Assembly: GCA_034434835.1 (NCBI GenBank)
Contig: DAOTXX010000177.1
Span: 1 to 64,000 of the forward strand
From: JBGLNJ01 sp034434835
GTDB taxonomy: Bacteria > Chloroflexota > Anaerolineae > Fen-1058
Reading direction: 5' to 3'
Length of the DNA: 64,000 nucleotides
Shown here: in pieces, positions 7,491 to 14,972 of the stretch
Numbering within the stretch: the first letter of the stretch is position 1
Layout of the letters: the number at the start of each line of letters is the position of its first letter
The notes under the pieces: generated by a model
The model's database searches: none
Told to the model about the DNA's origin: nothing
Seen by the model: the letters and a program-made list of their open reading frames with translations, nothing else
Program-made: the position numbers and the translations under genes

Positions 7491-8594
7491 TTACCGGATC
7501 GCCCGCTCGCTCTGCTTGTCGAACATGTGAAAGTTCGCCATATTGGCGATCACTTCGATCTTGTTGCCAACGCGAGCGCGAGTGCGCGGGTCCACGCGGG
7601 CGATAAACTGCTTGCCGCCGGTGAGGAGGTACAGGTAAACCTCACTACCCATCAATTCAGTGATGTCCACTTCGGCCGGGATGCGGGCGGCGACGACACC
7701 GGGCGGCGTGAACTCGGGATCGTGCAGATCCTCCGGCCGGATGCCCAGGACCAGGTCCTTGCCGACATAGGGCTGAAGCGCCGGAACGCGATCCGGCGGC
7801 ACGTCCAGGTGGAAAGAGCCACCATCAATGGCCAACTTGCCTTCACTGGAGGCAAGCCGCACGTCGAAAAAGTTCATTGCGGGCGTACCGATAAAGCCGG
7901 CCACAAAGATGTTGCCCGGCCGATCGTAGAGCGACTGCGGTGTATCAATCTGCTGCAGGATGCCATCTTTCATTACAGCGATGCGCGTGCCCATCGTCAT
8001 GGCTTCGGTCTGGTCGTGGGTCACGTAGATAAAGGTGGTCCCCAGGCGCTGGTGCAGCTTGGAGATTTCGGCGCGGGTCTGGACGCGCAGCTTGGCGTCC
8101 AGGTTGGAGAGCGGCTCGTCAAAGAGAAAGACCTTTGGCTCGCGCACAATGGCGCGCCCCACGGCCACCCGTTGGCGCTGGCCGCCGGAAAGCTGCTTGG
8201 GCTTGCGGTCGAGCAGGGTGCTGATGCCCAAAATGTCCGCCGCCTCCTTCACGCGCCGGTCAATTTCGGCCTTGGGTGTTTTGCGCAGCTTGAGGCCAAA
8301 GGCCATGTTTTCGTACACGGTCATGTGAGGATACAGCGCGTAGGACTGGAACACCATGGCGATGTCACGGTCCTTGGGCGCGACATCGTTGACCAGCCGA
8401 TCACCGATGTAGATATTGCCTTCCGAGATCTCTTCCAATCCGGCCAGCAGCCGCAGGCTGGTTGTCTTGCCACAGCCGGATGGGCCGACAAAGACGAGGA
8501 ATTCCTTATCGGCAATGTCAATGTTGAGATCATTGACTGCGACGACTCCACCGGGGAAACGCTTGTACACGTGCTCGTATCTGACGCCGGCCAT
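7491..8594 (-). CDS. carbohydrate ABC transporter ATP-binding protein (UgpC/MsmK type)
   Basis: A 367-residue ATPase of the MalK/UgpC/MsmK group. Walker A is GPSGCGKTT, the Q-loop is VFQSYALYPHMTV, the signature is LSGGQRQRVAVGRA, Walker B is VFLFDEPLSNLDAKLR and the switch His is in YVTHDQTEA. The C-terminal part (after about residue 240) is the TOBE/OB regulatory domain. It energises sugar or glycerol-3-phosphate import. No permease or binding protein is nearby, so it may be a shared ATPase serving several importers. The ATG at 8594 follows GGAGGG; an upstream ATG at 8645 lacks a site. The gene ends in its own terminator, so it is probably monocistronic. Confidence 0.93.
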   Translation of the reverse strand: MAGVRYEHVYKRFPGGVVAVNDLNIDIADKEFLVFVGPSGCGKTTSLRLLAGLEEISEGNIYIGDRLVNDVAPKDRDIAMVFQSYALYPHMTVYENMAFGLKLRKTPKAEIDRRVKEAADILGISTLLDRKPKQLSGGQRQRVAVGRAIVREPKVFLFDEPLSNLDAKLRVQTRAEISKLHQRLGTTFIYVTHDQTEAMTMGTRIAVMKDGILQQIDTPQSLYDRPGNIFVAGFIGTPAMNFFDVRLASSEGKLAIDGGSFHLDVPPDRVPALQPYVGKDLVLGIRPEDLHDPEFTPPGVVAARIPAEVDITELMGSEVYLYLLTGGKQFIARVDPRTRARVGNKIEVIANMANFHMFDKQSERAIR

Positions 8595-8737
8595 CTTGGC
8601 CCTCCTGAATAGATTTGGGACCGAGCTGGGGTCCATGCCCGTCACCGCCAGTCCAGTTCCAGTTGATGCTTATTCTAGCAAATCCGGCGCTAAAATGCAA
8701 CTGATGAATATCATCCATTGCCCCATGACAGGCAAGT

Positions 8738-8766
8738 TTGACAAATCAACTTCACTATGCTAGACT
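8738..8766 (+). promoter_or_regulatory. sigma70-type promoter upstream of mtnA
   Basis: TTGACA (8738-8743), 17-nt spacer, TAGACT (8761-8766). Transcription would begin near 8773 and meet a terminator hairpin within about 30 nt. Confidence 0.75.
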
Positions 8767-8800
8767 GTTTACGACCTTGAAGGGCGATGCATTTTTCGCG

Positions 8801-8826
8801 ACTCTCTCACCGAGAGAGTTTTTTTT
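8801..8826 (+). terminator. rho-independent terminator in the mtnA leader
   Basis: ACTCTCTC, loop of three, GAGAGAGT, then a run of eight T. It points toward mtnA and ends 16 nt before its start codon. The gene to the left is on the other strand, so this terminator can only act on leader or small-RNA transcripts from the promoter at 8738-8766 or further upstream. Confidence 0.85.
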
Positions 8827-8841
8827 GCCGGGCGGAGGCCA

Positions 8842-9879
8842 ATGCGAACAGTCGAATGGCGCGATGGCAAGGTGGCGATGATTGACCAGCGCGTTCTGCC
8901 GCATGAGCTGGTTGTGGCCGAATACACGGATTATCGCCAGGTCGCACAGGCGATCCGCGACATGGTCGTGCGGGGTGCGCCAGCGATCGGCGTCACGGCA
9001 GCCATGGGATTGGCGCTGGCCTCGCTGCAGAGCGCCGCGAGGGACCGCGCCACGCTGCTGCGCGATCTGGAATCGGCTGTCCAGGTGTTGCGCGCGGCCC
9101 GCCCGACGGCAGTCAACCTCGGCTGGGGGCTGGATCGGATGTGGCGTCGGGCGACGGACGAATCACTGGACAGCGCCGACGACATTCGCGCCGCGCTCGT
9201 GGTCCAAGCCCAGGCGATGGCTGAAGAAGACGTGGCCGTGAATCGGCGTATGGGCGAACATGGCGCGACGCTGATCCGCGATGCCGACACGATCCTCCAT
9301 CACTGCAACACCGGCGGGCTGGCAGCGGTGGACTATGGCACGGCGCTGGGCGTCATTCGCTGCGCGCACGAGCAGGGCAAGCGTGTTCACGTGTTCGTGG
9401 ACGAGACGCGGCCTCGTCTGCAAGGCGCGCGGTTGACGGCGTGGGAATTGCAGCAGTGGGGCATCCCTTTTACGCTGATTGCCGACGGCGCCGCCGGCCA
9501 TTTCCTGCGCCAGGGGCAGATCAACCTGGTGTTGTTTGGCGCGGACCGCATCGCCCGCAACGGCGATGTGGCGAACAAGGTCGGCTCGTACATGCTGGCC
9601 GTCGTCGCGCGCGAAAACGACATTCCGGTCTATTCCGTCGCGCCCACCTCGACGGTGGACCTGGAGCTGTCCGATGGCGACGCGATCCCGATTGAGGAAC
9701 GTGACCCGCGCGAGGTGACCGAACTGGGCGGCGTGCGCATCGCCCCTCAGGGCGCGCACGCGGCCAATCCCGCCTTTGATGTGACACCGCACCGCTATCT
9801 CACGGGCATTGTCACAGAAAACGGCATCGCGTATCCGCCGTTCGATTTGAGTCTGCCCCGATTGGTGAACCCTCGATGA
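8842..9879 (+). CDS. mtnA: S-methyl-5-thioribose-1-phosphate isomerase
   Basis: A 345-residue aldose-ketose isomerase of methionine salvage, converting methylthioribose-1-phosphate to methylthioribulose-1-phosphate. The eIF2B-like fold is complete: RGAPAIGV near residue 50, the catalytic Cys155 in HHCNTGGLA, and the catalytic Asp235 in FGADRIARNGD. GGAGG is 4 nt before the ATG. It overlaps the next gene by four bases (ATGA) and heads a run that also contains adenosine kinase and ahcY, so the operon handles the products of SAM use. The preceding leader hairpin may regulate it. Confidence 0.95.
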   Translation: MRTVEWRDGKVAMIDQRVLPHELVVAEYTDYRQVAQAIRDMVVRGAPAIGVTAAMGLALASLQSAARDRATLLRDLESAVQVLRAARPTAVNLGWGLDRMWRRATDESLDSADDIRAALVVQAQAMAEEDVAVNRRMGEHGATLIRDADTILHHCNTGGLAAVDYGTALGVIRCAHEQGKRVHVFVDETRPRLQGARLTAWELQQWGIPFTLIADGAAGHFLRQGQINLVLFGADRIARNGDVANKVGSYMLAVVARENDIPVYSVAPTSTVDLELSDGDAIPIEERDPREVTELGGVRIAPQGAHAANPAFDVTPHRYLTGIVTENGIAYPPFDLSLPRLVNPR

Positions 9880-10670
9880 TTGAATCGCTGTCTGTCGTGA
9901 TCCTCGTCGGCGGCGCAGGCACCCGCTTGGGACGCGAAGGCGAGGTCCCGCCCAAAGCCCTGGTCGAAGTCGGTGACCGCCCCATCCTGTGGCACGTGAT
10001 GAAGATCTACGCCGCTTATGGCCATACGCATTTCATCCTGCCACTGGGTTATCGCGGCGATTGGATCCGGCGTTATTTCATGGAATACAACGCGATGAGC
10101 CGCCCGCTCACGCTCAAGCTGGGGCACGTCTCGACGGCCGAGTATCACGCCGATCAACCCGAAAGCGAGTGGTGCATCACGCTGTTTGAATCGGGCCTGC
10201 CCAATCGCATTGAAAAGGGCGACCATGTTCGGAACGCCCGCGTCTATCTCAAGTCGGACACGTTCTTTGTCACCTACGGCGATGGGGTGGGCGATGTGGA
10301 CATTCACGCTCTGCTCAGGTTCCATCGCGCTCACGGCAGGCTAGCAACCGTTACGGGTGTGCGGCCCTTTAGCCAATACGGCATCCTCGACGTGAATGAG
10401 AACGGGCTGGTGACCAGCCTCCACGAAAAGCCGCAGCTCGATCACTGGATCAATGCCGGATTCTTTGTGTTCGAGCAAGGCATCTTTGATTACATCGGCC
10501 CCGACGAAGGCATCGTCCTCGAAAAAGATGTGCTGCCCCGCATCGCTGCCGATGGACAATTGATGATGTACAAACACACCGGCTTTTGGGGCAAGATGGA
10601 TACCTTCAAGGAAGCCCAAAAGTTGACCGAGTTGTGGGAGAGTGGTCAGGCACCGTGGAAGGTATGGTGA
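9876..10670 (+). CDS. sugar-1-phosphate nucleotidyltransferase (RfbF-like)
   Basis: A 264-residue nucleotidyltransferase. The N-terminal signature is LVGGAGTRLGREGEVPPKALVEVG, in two blocks: the nucleotide-binding GGAGTRL and the PKALVEVGDRP lysine block. The segments FILPLGYRGDWIRRYF, VTYGDGVGDVD and the C-terminal GFWGKMDTFKE are typical of glucose-1-phosphate cytidylyltransferases (RfbF), which feed CDP-dideoxyhexose synthesis. Nucleotide specificity (CTP versus other) is inferred from overall resemblance. It follows mtnA with a 4-nt overlap and precedes an epimerase gene, fitting a nucleotide-sugar role. Confidence 0.8.
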   Translation: MIESLSVVILVGGAGTRLGREGEVPPKALVEVGDRPILWHVMKIYAAYGHTHFILPLGYRGDWIRRYFMEYNAMSRPLTLKLGHVSTAEYHADQPESEWCITLFESGLPNRIEKGDHVRNARVYLKSDTFFVTYGDGVGDVDIHALLRFHRAHGRLATVTGVRPFSQYGILDVNENGLVTSLHEKPQLDHWINAGFFVFEQGIFDYIGPDEGIVLEKDVLPRIAADGQLMMYKHTGFWGKMDTFKEAQKLTELWESGQAPWKVW

Positions 10671-10725
10671 GGGGTGATCAGTGATCGGTAACCCGTGATC
10701 GGTGATCAGTAATCGGTGATCGGTA
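10671..10725. repeat. degenerate 7-nt tandem repeat array
   Basis: Units such as GTGATCG and GTGATCA recur with a period of about seven between the nucleotidyltransferase stop and the TTG start of the epimerase. The same type of array occurs at 38241-38340 and 50980-51024. Confidence 0.8.
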
Positions 10726-11739
10726 TTGAGCGAACTGGAAGGCAGGCACGTTCTGGTAACCGGCGCGGCGGGATTCATCGGCAGCCACCTGACGCGACGA
10801 CTGGTGGCGGAAGGCGCGCGCGTTTCGGCGTTTGTAATGAGCGCGTCCGATCAACGCGCGCTGGCCGATGCAGCGGACCACCTCTCATTCTACACGGTGG
10901 ACATCAGTCAGGCCGAGACTGTGCACGCGACGATGGCGCGCGTCCAGCCCGAGATGGTGTTTCACCTGGCAGCGGTGGGCACAGGCGAGCCTGCCGTCAC
11001 ATTGCCCCTGGCCTTGCGTGTGAACGTCCAGGGAACGCGGAACCTGCTTGAGGCAGCCTGCCGGGTGGGCGTCCAGCGGTTCATTCACACGGGCACCGCT
11101 TATGAGCGCGGCGAAGTGGCGGGCTATGATCTACAAGGCAATGATGCGCTTGGTTCGCTGGCCATGTATGCGGCATCCAAGTCAGCAGCCCACGCGCTGG
11201 TCCAAGAGTATGCGCGCACGCGCGGCCTACAGGCTGTGATATTGCGATTGTGCACAGTCTATGGGCCGGGGCAGTCCGCCCGATCGCTTGTGCCCAGCGC
11301 GATTCTAGCCGCACTGGAGGACAGCGATTTTCCAATGACGCCCGGCGAACAGCTCCGAGACTTTATATTTGTCAACGACATAGTCGAAGGGTACGTGCGC
11401 GCGGCAACTGCAAAAGGCATCGAAGGAAACGTCATTGATCTGGGCACGGGGAGTCCCTTGACCGTACGCGAGGTCGTGAGGCGAGTGTTTGAACTCGCGG
11501 GCTCGCAAGCCAGGCCGCTCGTCGGCGCGTTGCCCTATCGCCCCGGCGAGATGATGGAGCAAGTGGCCGACACACGCCCGGCGCGCGAGCGGCTCGGTTG
11601 GCAGGCCATGACCTCACTCGAAGATGGTTTGCGTCAAACCATCGAGTGGTATCGCCCCACCATCTGCCCACCTTTCGCCGCCAACCATCTACCATCCGCC
11701 ACGCGAAGCGGCTATCAGCCATCAGCGAAACATGCCTAA
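10726..11739 (+). CDS. NAD-dependent epimerase/dehydratase
   Basis: A 337-residue extended short-chain dehydrogenase. The Rossmann motif is VTGAAGFIGSH, followed by VFHLAAVG, the catalytic YAASK (Tyr-X3-Lys) and RLCTVYGPGQ. It should act on a nucleotide-activated sugar, in line with the neighbouring nucleotidyltransferase and glycosyltransferase genes. The start is a TTG placed at the edge of the heptad array, with no convincing ribosome site. The last ~25 residues (after IEWYRPTI) lie outside the usual family end and are encoded by heptad-like DNA (ACCATCT, ACCATCC), suggesting that the repeat extended the reading frame. Confidence 0.85.
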   Translation: MSELEGRHVLVTGAAGFIGSHLTRRLVAEGARVSAFVMSASDQRALADAADHLSFYTVDISQAETVHATMARVQPEMVFHLAAVGTGEPAVTLPLALRVNVQGTRNLLEAACRVGVQRFIHTGTAYERGEVAGYDLQGNDALGSLAMYAASKSAAHALVQEYARTRGLQAVILRLCTVYGPGQSARSLVPSAILAALEDSDFPMTPGEQLRDFIFVNDIVEGYVRAATAKGIEGNVIDLGTGSPLTVREVVRRVFELAGSQARPLVGALPYRPGEMMEQVADTRPARERLGWQAMTSLEDGLRQTIEWYRPTICPPFAANHLPSATRSGYQPSAKHA

Positions 11740-12424
11740 ACTCAGCATCATCACTTGCGCCTACAACGAACGCGCTTCGATCATGCCCGTGCTGGAGCGT
11801 ATCCGCGCGGTTGACCTGGGAGCGTGGGAAAAGGAAATGATCGTCGTGGACAATTGCTCCACCGACGGCACACGCGAGCTGCTGCAACAGATCCACTGGC
11901 CGGAAGCGCGCGTGATTTTCCAGCCGCGCAATTTGGGCAAAGGCACCTCGATCCGCACGGGCTTTGCCCAGGCGACCGGCGATTACGCGGTGATTCAAGA
12001 CGCTGATTTCGAATATGACCCGGAAGAGCTGCCGCTCTATCTCCAAGCCATTGAAGAGACCGGCGCCGATGCCGTGTTCGGGTCCCGTACGTTGGGGGGA
12101 CGCGCGATCTACAAGTATGCGCGGATGTACTGGGGCATTCGTTTCTTTACCACGTTGACGAATGTCCTGTTTAGCGGGCACCTCACCGATGTCGGCACGG
12201 GCACCAAGATGGCGCGCGTCAACGTGGTTCGCCAGCTCGACTTGACTGGCTCGGGCTTTGAGCTAGACTTTGAGCTACCCTGCAAGCTGCTCAAGCGCCG
12301 ATTCAAGATCGTCGAGATCCCCGCTTCGTATCATCCCCGGACGTTTGCAGAGGGCAAAAAAATCACGGTGGTCCGCGATGGTCTGCGGGCGCTGTGGACG
12401 ATCCTGCGCGTGAGGTTGACATGA
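11732..12424 (+). CDS. family 2 glycosyltransferase (polyprenyl-phosphate type)
   Basis: A 230-residue cytoplasmic GT-A enzyme similar to dolichyl/undecaprenyl-phosphate sugar transferases. It opens with LSIITCAYNERASI, has the nucleotide-binding VVDNCSTDGT and the metal-binding IQDADFEYDPEEL. No C-terminal membrane helices are visible. The ATG at 11732 is chosen because the domain starts at once; upstream sequence in this frame is repeat-derived. It overlaps the preceding gene by 8 nt and the following one by 4 nt. It probably makes a lipid-linked sugar donor for the GT39-type enzymes encoded further on; that link is inference. Confidence 0.88.
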   Translation: MPKLSIITCAYNERASIMPVLERIRAVDLGAWEKEMIVVDNCSTDGTRELLQQIHWPEARVIFQPRNLGKGTSIRTGFAQATGDYAVIQDADFEYDPEELPLYLQAIEETGADAVFGSRTLGGRAIYKYARMYWGIRFFTTLTNVLFSGHLTDVGTGTKMARVNVVRQLDLTGSGFELDFELPCKLLKRRFKIVEIPASYHPRTFAEGKKITVVRDGLRALWTILRVRLT

Positions 12425-13359
12425 ACGTCGTCGTCACTGGCTCGATTGCTTACGATTACCTGATGACCTTTCCCGGCTACTTTCGGGAGCACATCCTGCC
12501 GGAGCAGATCGCCAAGCTCTCGGTCAGCTTTTTGGTGGACTCGATGCGCAAGCAGCGCGGCGGGTGCGCGCCGAACATTGCGTACAGTCTGGCGCTGCTG
12601 GGGCTACGTCCCATGGTGATGGGAACCGCCGGTCAGGATTTTGCCGAATATCGCGCCTGGCTGGAAGCGCACGGCGTGGATACCTCGGCCATCCTCGAGG
12701 TGCCGGACGAATTTACGTCGTCGTTCTTTGTCAGCACCGATCGCGATCACTGTCAGATCGCGTCGTTCTACATTGGCGCGATGAGGTACGCCAGCCAACT
12801 TTCGTTTCACGCTCTCAAGGTGCCAGTAGACCTGGCAATCATTTCGCCCAACGATCCCGAAGCGATGCGCCAGTATCCACGCGAGTGCAAGCAGTTGGGC
12901 ATCCCGTACATTTACGACCCCAGTCAGCAAATCATTCGCCTGATGGGGGAGGATTTGTGCAAAGGCATCCAGGGCTGCAAGATGCTGATCGTCAACGATT
13001 ACGAGTTTGGGATGATCCGCAACAAAACCGGGATGTCGGAGGCCCAGGTGCTGGACTGCGCCGAGAGCCTCATCATCACACGCGGCAGTGAAGGCTCGAC
13101 GATTTGGGCCGACGGCCAGCGATTCGACATCCCGGTCGTCCAGCCGAGGCGCGCGGTGGACCCGACCGGCGTGGGCGATGCGTACCGCGCCGGCATCATC
13201 AAGGGCATGAGCCTGGGGACGCCGTGGGATGTGATCGGGCGCATGGGCAGTCTGGCGGCGACGTATGTCCTCGAACAGCCCGGCACGCAGAATCACTCGT
13301 ACACCTGGGATGAGTTTGTCGCGCGTTATCGTGAGAATTTTGGCCCGTTAATCTACTAG
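12421..13359 (+). CDS. adoK: adenosine kinase, PfkB family (AdoK type)
   Basis: A 312-residue ribokinase-fold enzyme. The N-terminus TGSIAYDYLMTFPG, the run KLSVSFLVDSM, the GG loop RGGCAPNIAY and QIASFYIGAM closely resemble the mycobacterial-type adenosine kinase rather than sugar kinases. The anion hole and base are in DPTGVGDAYRAG, with Asp253 as catalytic base. The reaction is adenosine + ATP to AMP + ADP. The gene shares an operon with ahcY, whose product adenosine it would remove, and with mtnA. The ATG overlaps the preceding stop (ATGA). Confidence 0.85.
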   Translation: MNVVVTGSIAYDYLMTFPGYFREHILPEQIAKLSVSFLVDSMRKQRGGCAPNIAYSLALLGLRPMVMGTAGQDFAEYRAWLEAHGVDTSAILEVPDEFTSSFFVSTDRDHCQIASFYIGAMRYASQLSFHALKVPVDLAIISPNDPEAMRQYPRECKQLGIPYIYDPSQQIIRLMGEDLCKGIQGCKMLIVNDYEFGMIRNKTGMSEAQVLDCAESLIITRGSEGSTIWADGQRFDIPVVQPRRAVDPTGVGDAYRAGIIKGMSLGTPWDVIGRMGSLAATYVLEQPGTQNHSYTWDEFVARYRENFGPLIY

Positions 13360-13367
13360 ACGACTAC

Positions 13368-14141
13368 ATGATCATACGACAACTCGACGACAGAGCCGAG
13401 CTTCAAGCGTATCTGGAAACCGATCGCAACTATGCAGCGTATGCGCTGGGCGACCTGGACGTAGGATTTTTTGAACAGTGCACATGGCATATCGCCAAAG
13501 ATGGCGACACTGTCTGCGCGCTGGCTTTGGTGTACACCGGCTTCGATCCGCCCATCTTGTTCTTGATGGGCACCGCCGACGGCATAGCTGCGCTGCTGGC
13601 TGGCCCGGTGCAAGCCGAGCGAGTTTTTGTGACAGTGCGACCAGAGCACCTGACAGTGCTGGGACAGTATTATCGCTGGGATAAGCTGGATTACATGTGG
13701 CGCATGGTGCTCAGGCCCGACAGGTTTCGGAAGCCTGCTGGGTCTGCGCGGCGCTTGAACGAGGAGGACGTGGAGTGCCTGCGCGCATTGTACGCGCTGG
13801 GCGGCGGCGATGCTTTTAACCCTTCGCAGGTGACGCAGGGTGTGTTTTACGGTATCGAACAAGATGGACATTGGGTCTCGGTCGCAGGCACGCACCTGGT
13901 CAGTCAAGCGCACAGCGTGGGTGCGATCGGCAACGTGATGACGCATCCTGAATACCGGGGACGCGGTTATGCGGCGAGGACGACGCAGGCCGTGTGTCAA
14001 GAGCTGATCCGGCGCGGCATCACAACCATCATCCTCAACGTCCGGCAAGATAACGCACCAGCTATCCGCGTGTACGAAAAGCTGGGGTTTGTCCGGCATT
14101 GTGCGTTTTACGAGGGAATTGTCCAAAGGTGGAAAGGATGA
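13368..14141 (+). CDS. GNAT family N-acetyltransferase
   Basis: A 257-residue protein with an N-terminal GNAT-like half of low conservation and a C-terminal acetyl-CoA-binding half. Motif A is NVMTHPEYRGRGYAART, followed by ILNVRQDNAPAIRVYEKLGF, the usual C-terminal beta strand and helix. The substrate is unknown. It starts 8 nt after adoK and its stop overlaps the ATG of the next gene. Confidence 0.85.
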   Translation: MIIRQLDDRAELQAYLETDRNYAAYALGDLDVGFFEQCTWHIAKDGDTVCALALVYTGFDPPILFLMGTADGIAALLAGPVQAERVFVTVRPEHLTVLGQYYRWDKLDYMWRMVLRPDRFRKPAGSARRLNEEDVECLRALYALGGGDAFNPSQVTQGVFYGIEQDGHWVSVAGTHLVSQAHSVGAIGNVMTHPEYRGRGYAARTTQAVCQELIRRGITTIILNVRQDNAPAIRVYEKLGFVRHCAFYEGIVQRWKG

Positions 14142-14581
14142 TCACAGATAGACTGCCAGAGATCGGCGAACAGCTCGGCATCATGTTTATTGTGACATTC
14201 GGCTCGCGCGCCACAGGCGCCGCGAGACCCGATAGCGATACAGACGTGGGGGTGTGGCTTGCCGATCCCAATATCACGCCGGAACGCGAACTCGATCTCA
14301 TCCGCGCGCTGGTCGGGGCAACTCATGAGGGCAATTTGGACGTGGTTGTTCTCAATCACGCTGACCCGCTGTTGGGGTATCACATTGTGCGAGATGGCGT
14401 GTTGCTTTACGAGCGAGAGCCTGGAACGTTTGACTGGTACAGGCTGTGGGCATGGAAGCGTTACCTGGATACAGAAAAATTCCGGCAGTTAGATTCGGCG
14501 TACATTGATGCATTTCTGAAGGGAGAGGTGCGCCATGCGAGACAAGCCCGAGATCGGGAGAAAGCTCAGACTGCTGGCTGA
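14138..14581 (+). CDS. mntA: MntA-type nucleotidyltransferase antitoxin
   Basis: A 147-residue minimal nucleotidyltransferase. The metal-binding motif GSX10DXD is complete (Gly22-Ser23 to Asp34-Thr35-Asp36), followed by the third acid in NLDVVVLN. In characterised MntA/HepT pairs the antitoxin AMPylates a Tyr of the HEPN toxin to silence it. The stop lies 47 nt inside the following HepT gene, a strong sign of coupled translation. The ATG overlaps the GNAT stop. Confidence 0.85.
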   Translation: MITDRLPEIGEQLGIMFIVTFGSRATGAARPDSDTDVGVWLADPNITPERELDLIRALVGATHEGNLDVVVLNHADPLLGYHIVRDGVLLYEREPGTFDWYRLWAWKRYLDTEKFRQLDSAYIDAFLKGEVRHARQARDREKAQTAG

Positions 14582-14957
14582 ATATCTGAATGAACTCGAA
14601 CAAATCAGCCAGGCTTCTTATCAGCAATACCAGACGAGCTTTCAGGTCAAGCGAACTGCTGAGCGCCTGATTCAACTCGTTGTCGAAGTCGCCACAGATG
14701 TGAATGGCCTGCTTATCGTGGCCCTGGGTGAACCGCCGCCGCAAGACTATTTCACGTCGTTCACCAAGCTTAGCCAGTTGGGTGTGCTGCCTGATGATTT
14801 TGCGCAGACGCTTGCTCCGACCACGGCCATACGCAACCGACTCGTCCACGAATACGACACGGTGGATGATCGTCTCGTCTATGCCAGCATCAAGCCGATC
14901 CTGGAAGAATTTACGCAGTATCTTGACGCGATCCGCAAATACATACAAAAGAAATAG
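14535..14957 (+). CDS. hepT: HepT-like HEPN toxin (DUF86)
   Basis: A 140-residue all-helical HEPN protein. The RNase motif RX4HXY is intact: Arg100, His105 and Tyr107 in RNRLVHEY. The Tyr is the residue AMPylated by MntA in studied systems. The gene overlaps mntA by 47 nt. The pair is embedded within a housekeeping metabolic run, 15 nt before ahcY, so it may share its transcript. Confidence 0.87.
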   Translation: MRDKPEIGRKLRLLAEYLNELEQISQASYQQYQTSFQVKRTAERLIQLVVEVATDVNGLLIVALGEPPPQDYFTSFTKLSQLGVLPDDFAQTLAPTTAIRNRLVHEYDTVDDRLVYASIKPILEEFTQYLDAIRKYIQKK

Positions 14958-14972
14958 CACAGGGAGAACAAG

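Noticed and set aside
8595..8841. SAM or other riboswitch in front of mtnA
   Set aside because: A terminator is present, but no SAM-I/II/IV-type core or other aptamer consensus could be recognised by eye; only the promoter-terminator arrangement is reported.
10671..10725. CRISPR array
   Set aside because: The units are only about seven bases, degenerate and without spacers; the same holds for the other arrays. No cas genes are present.
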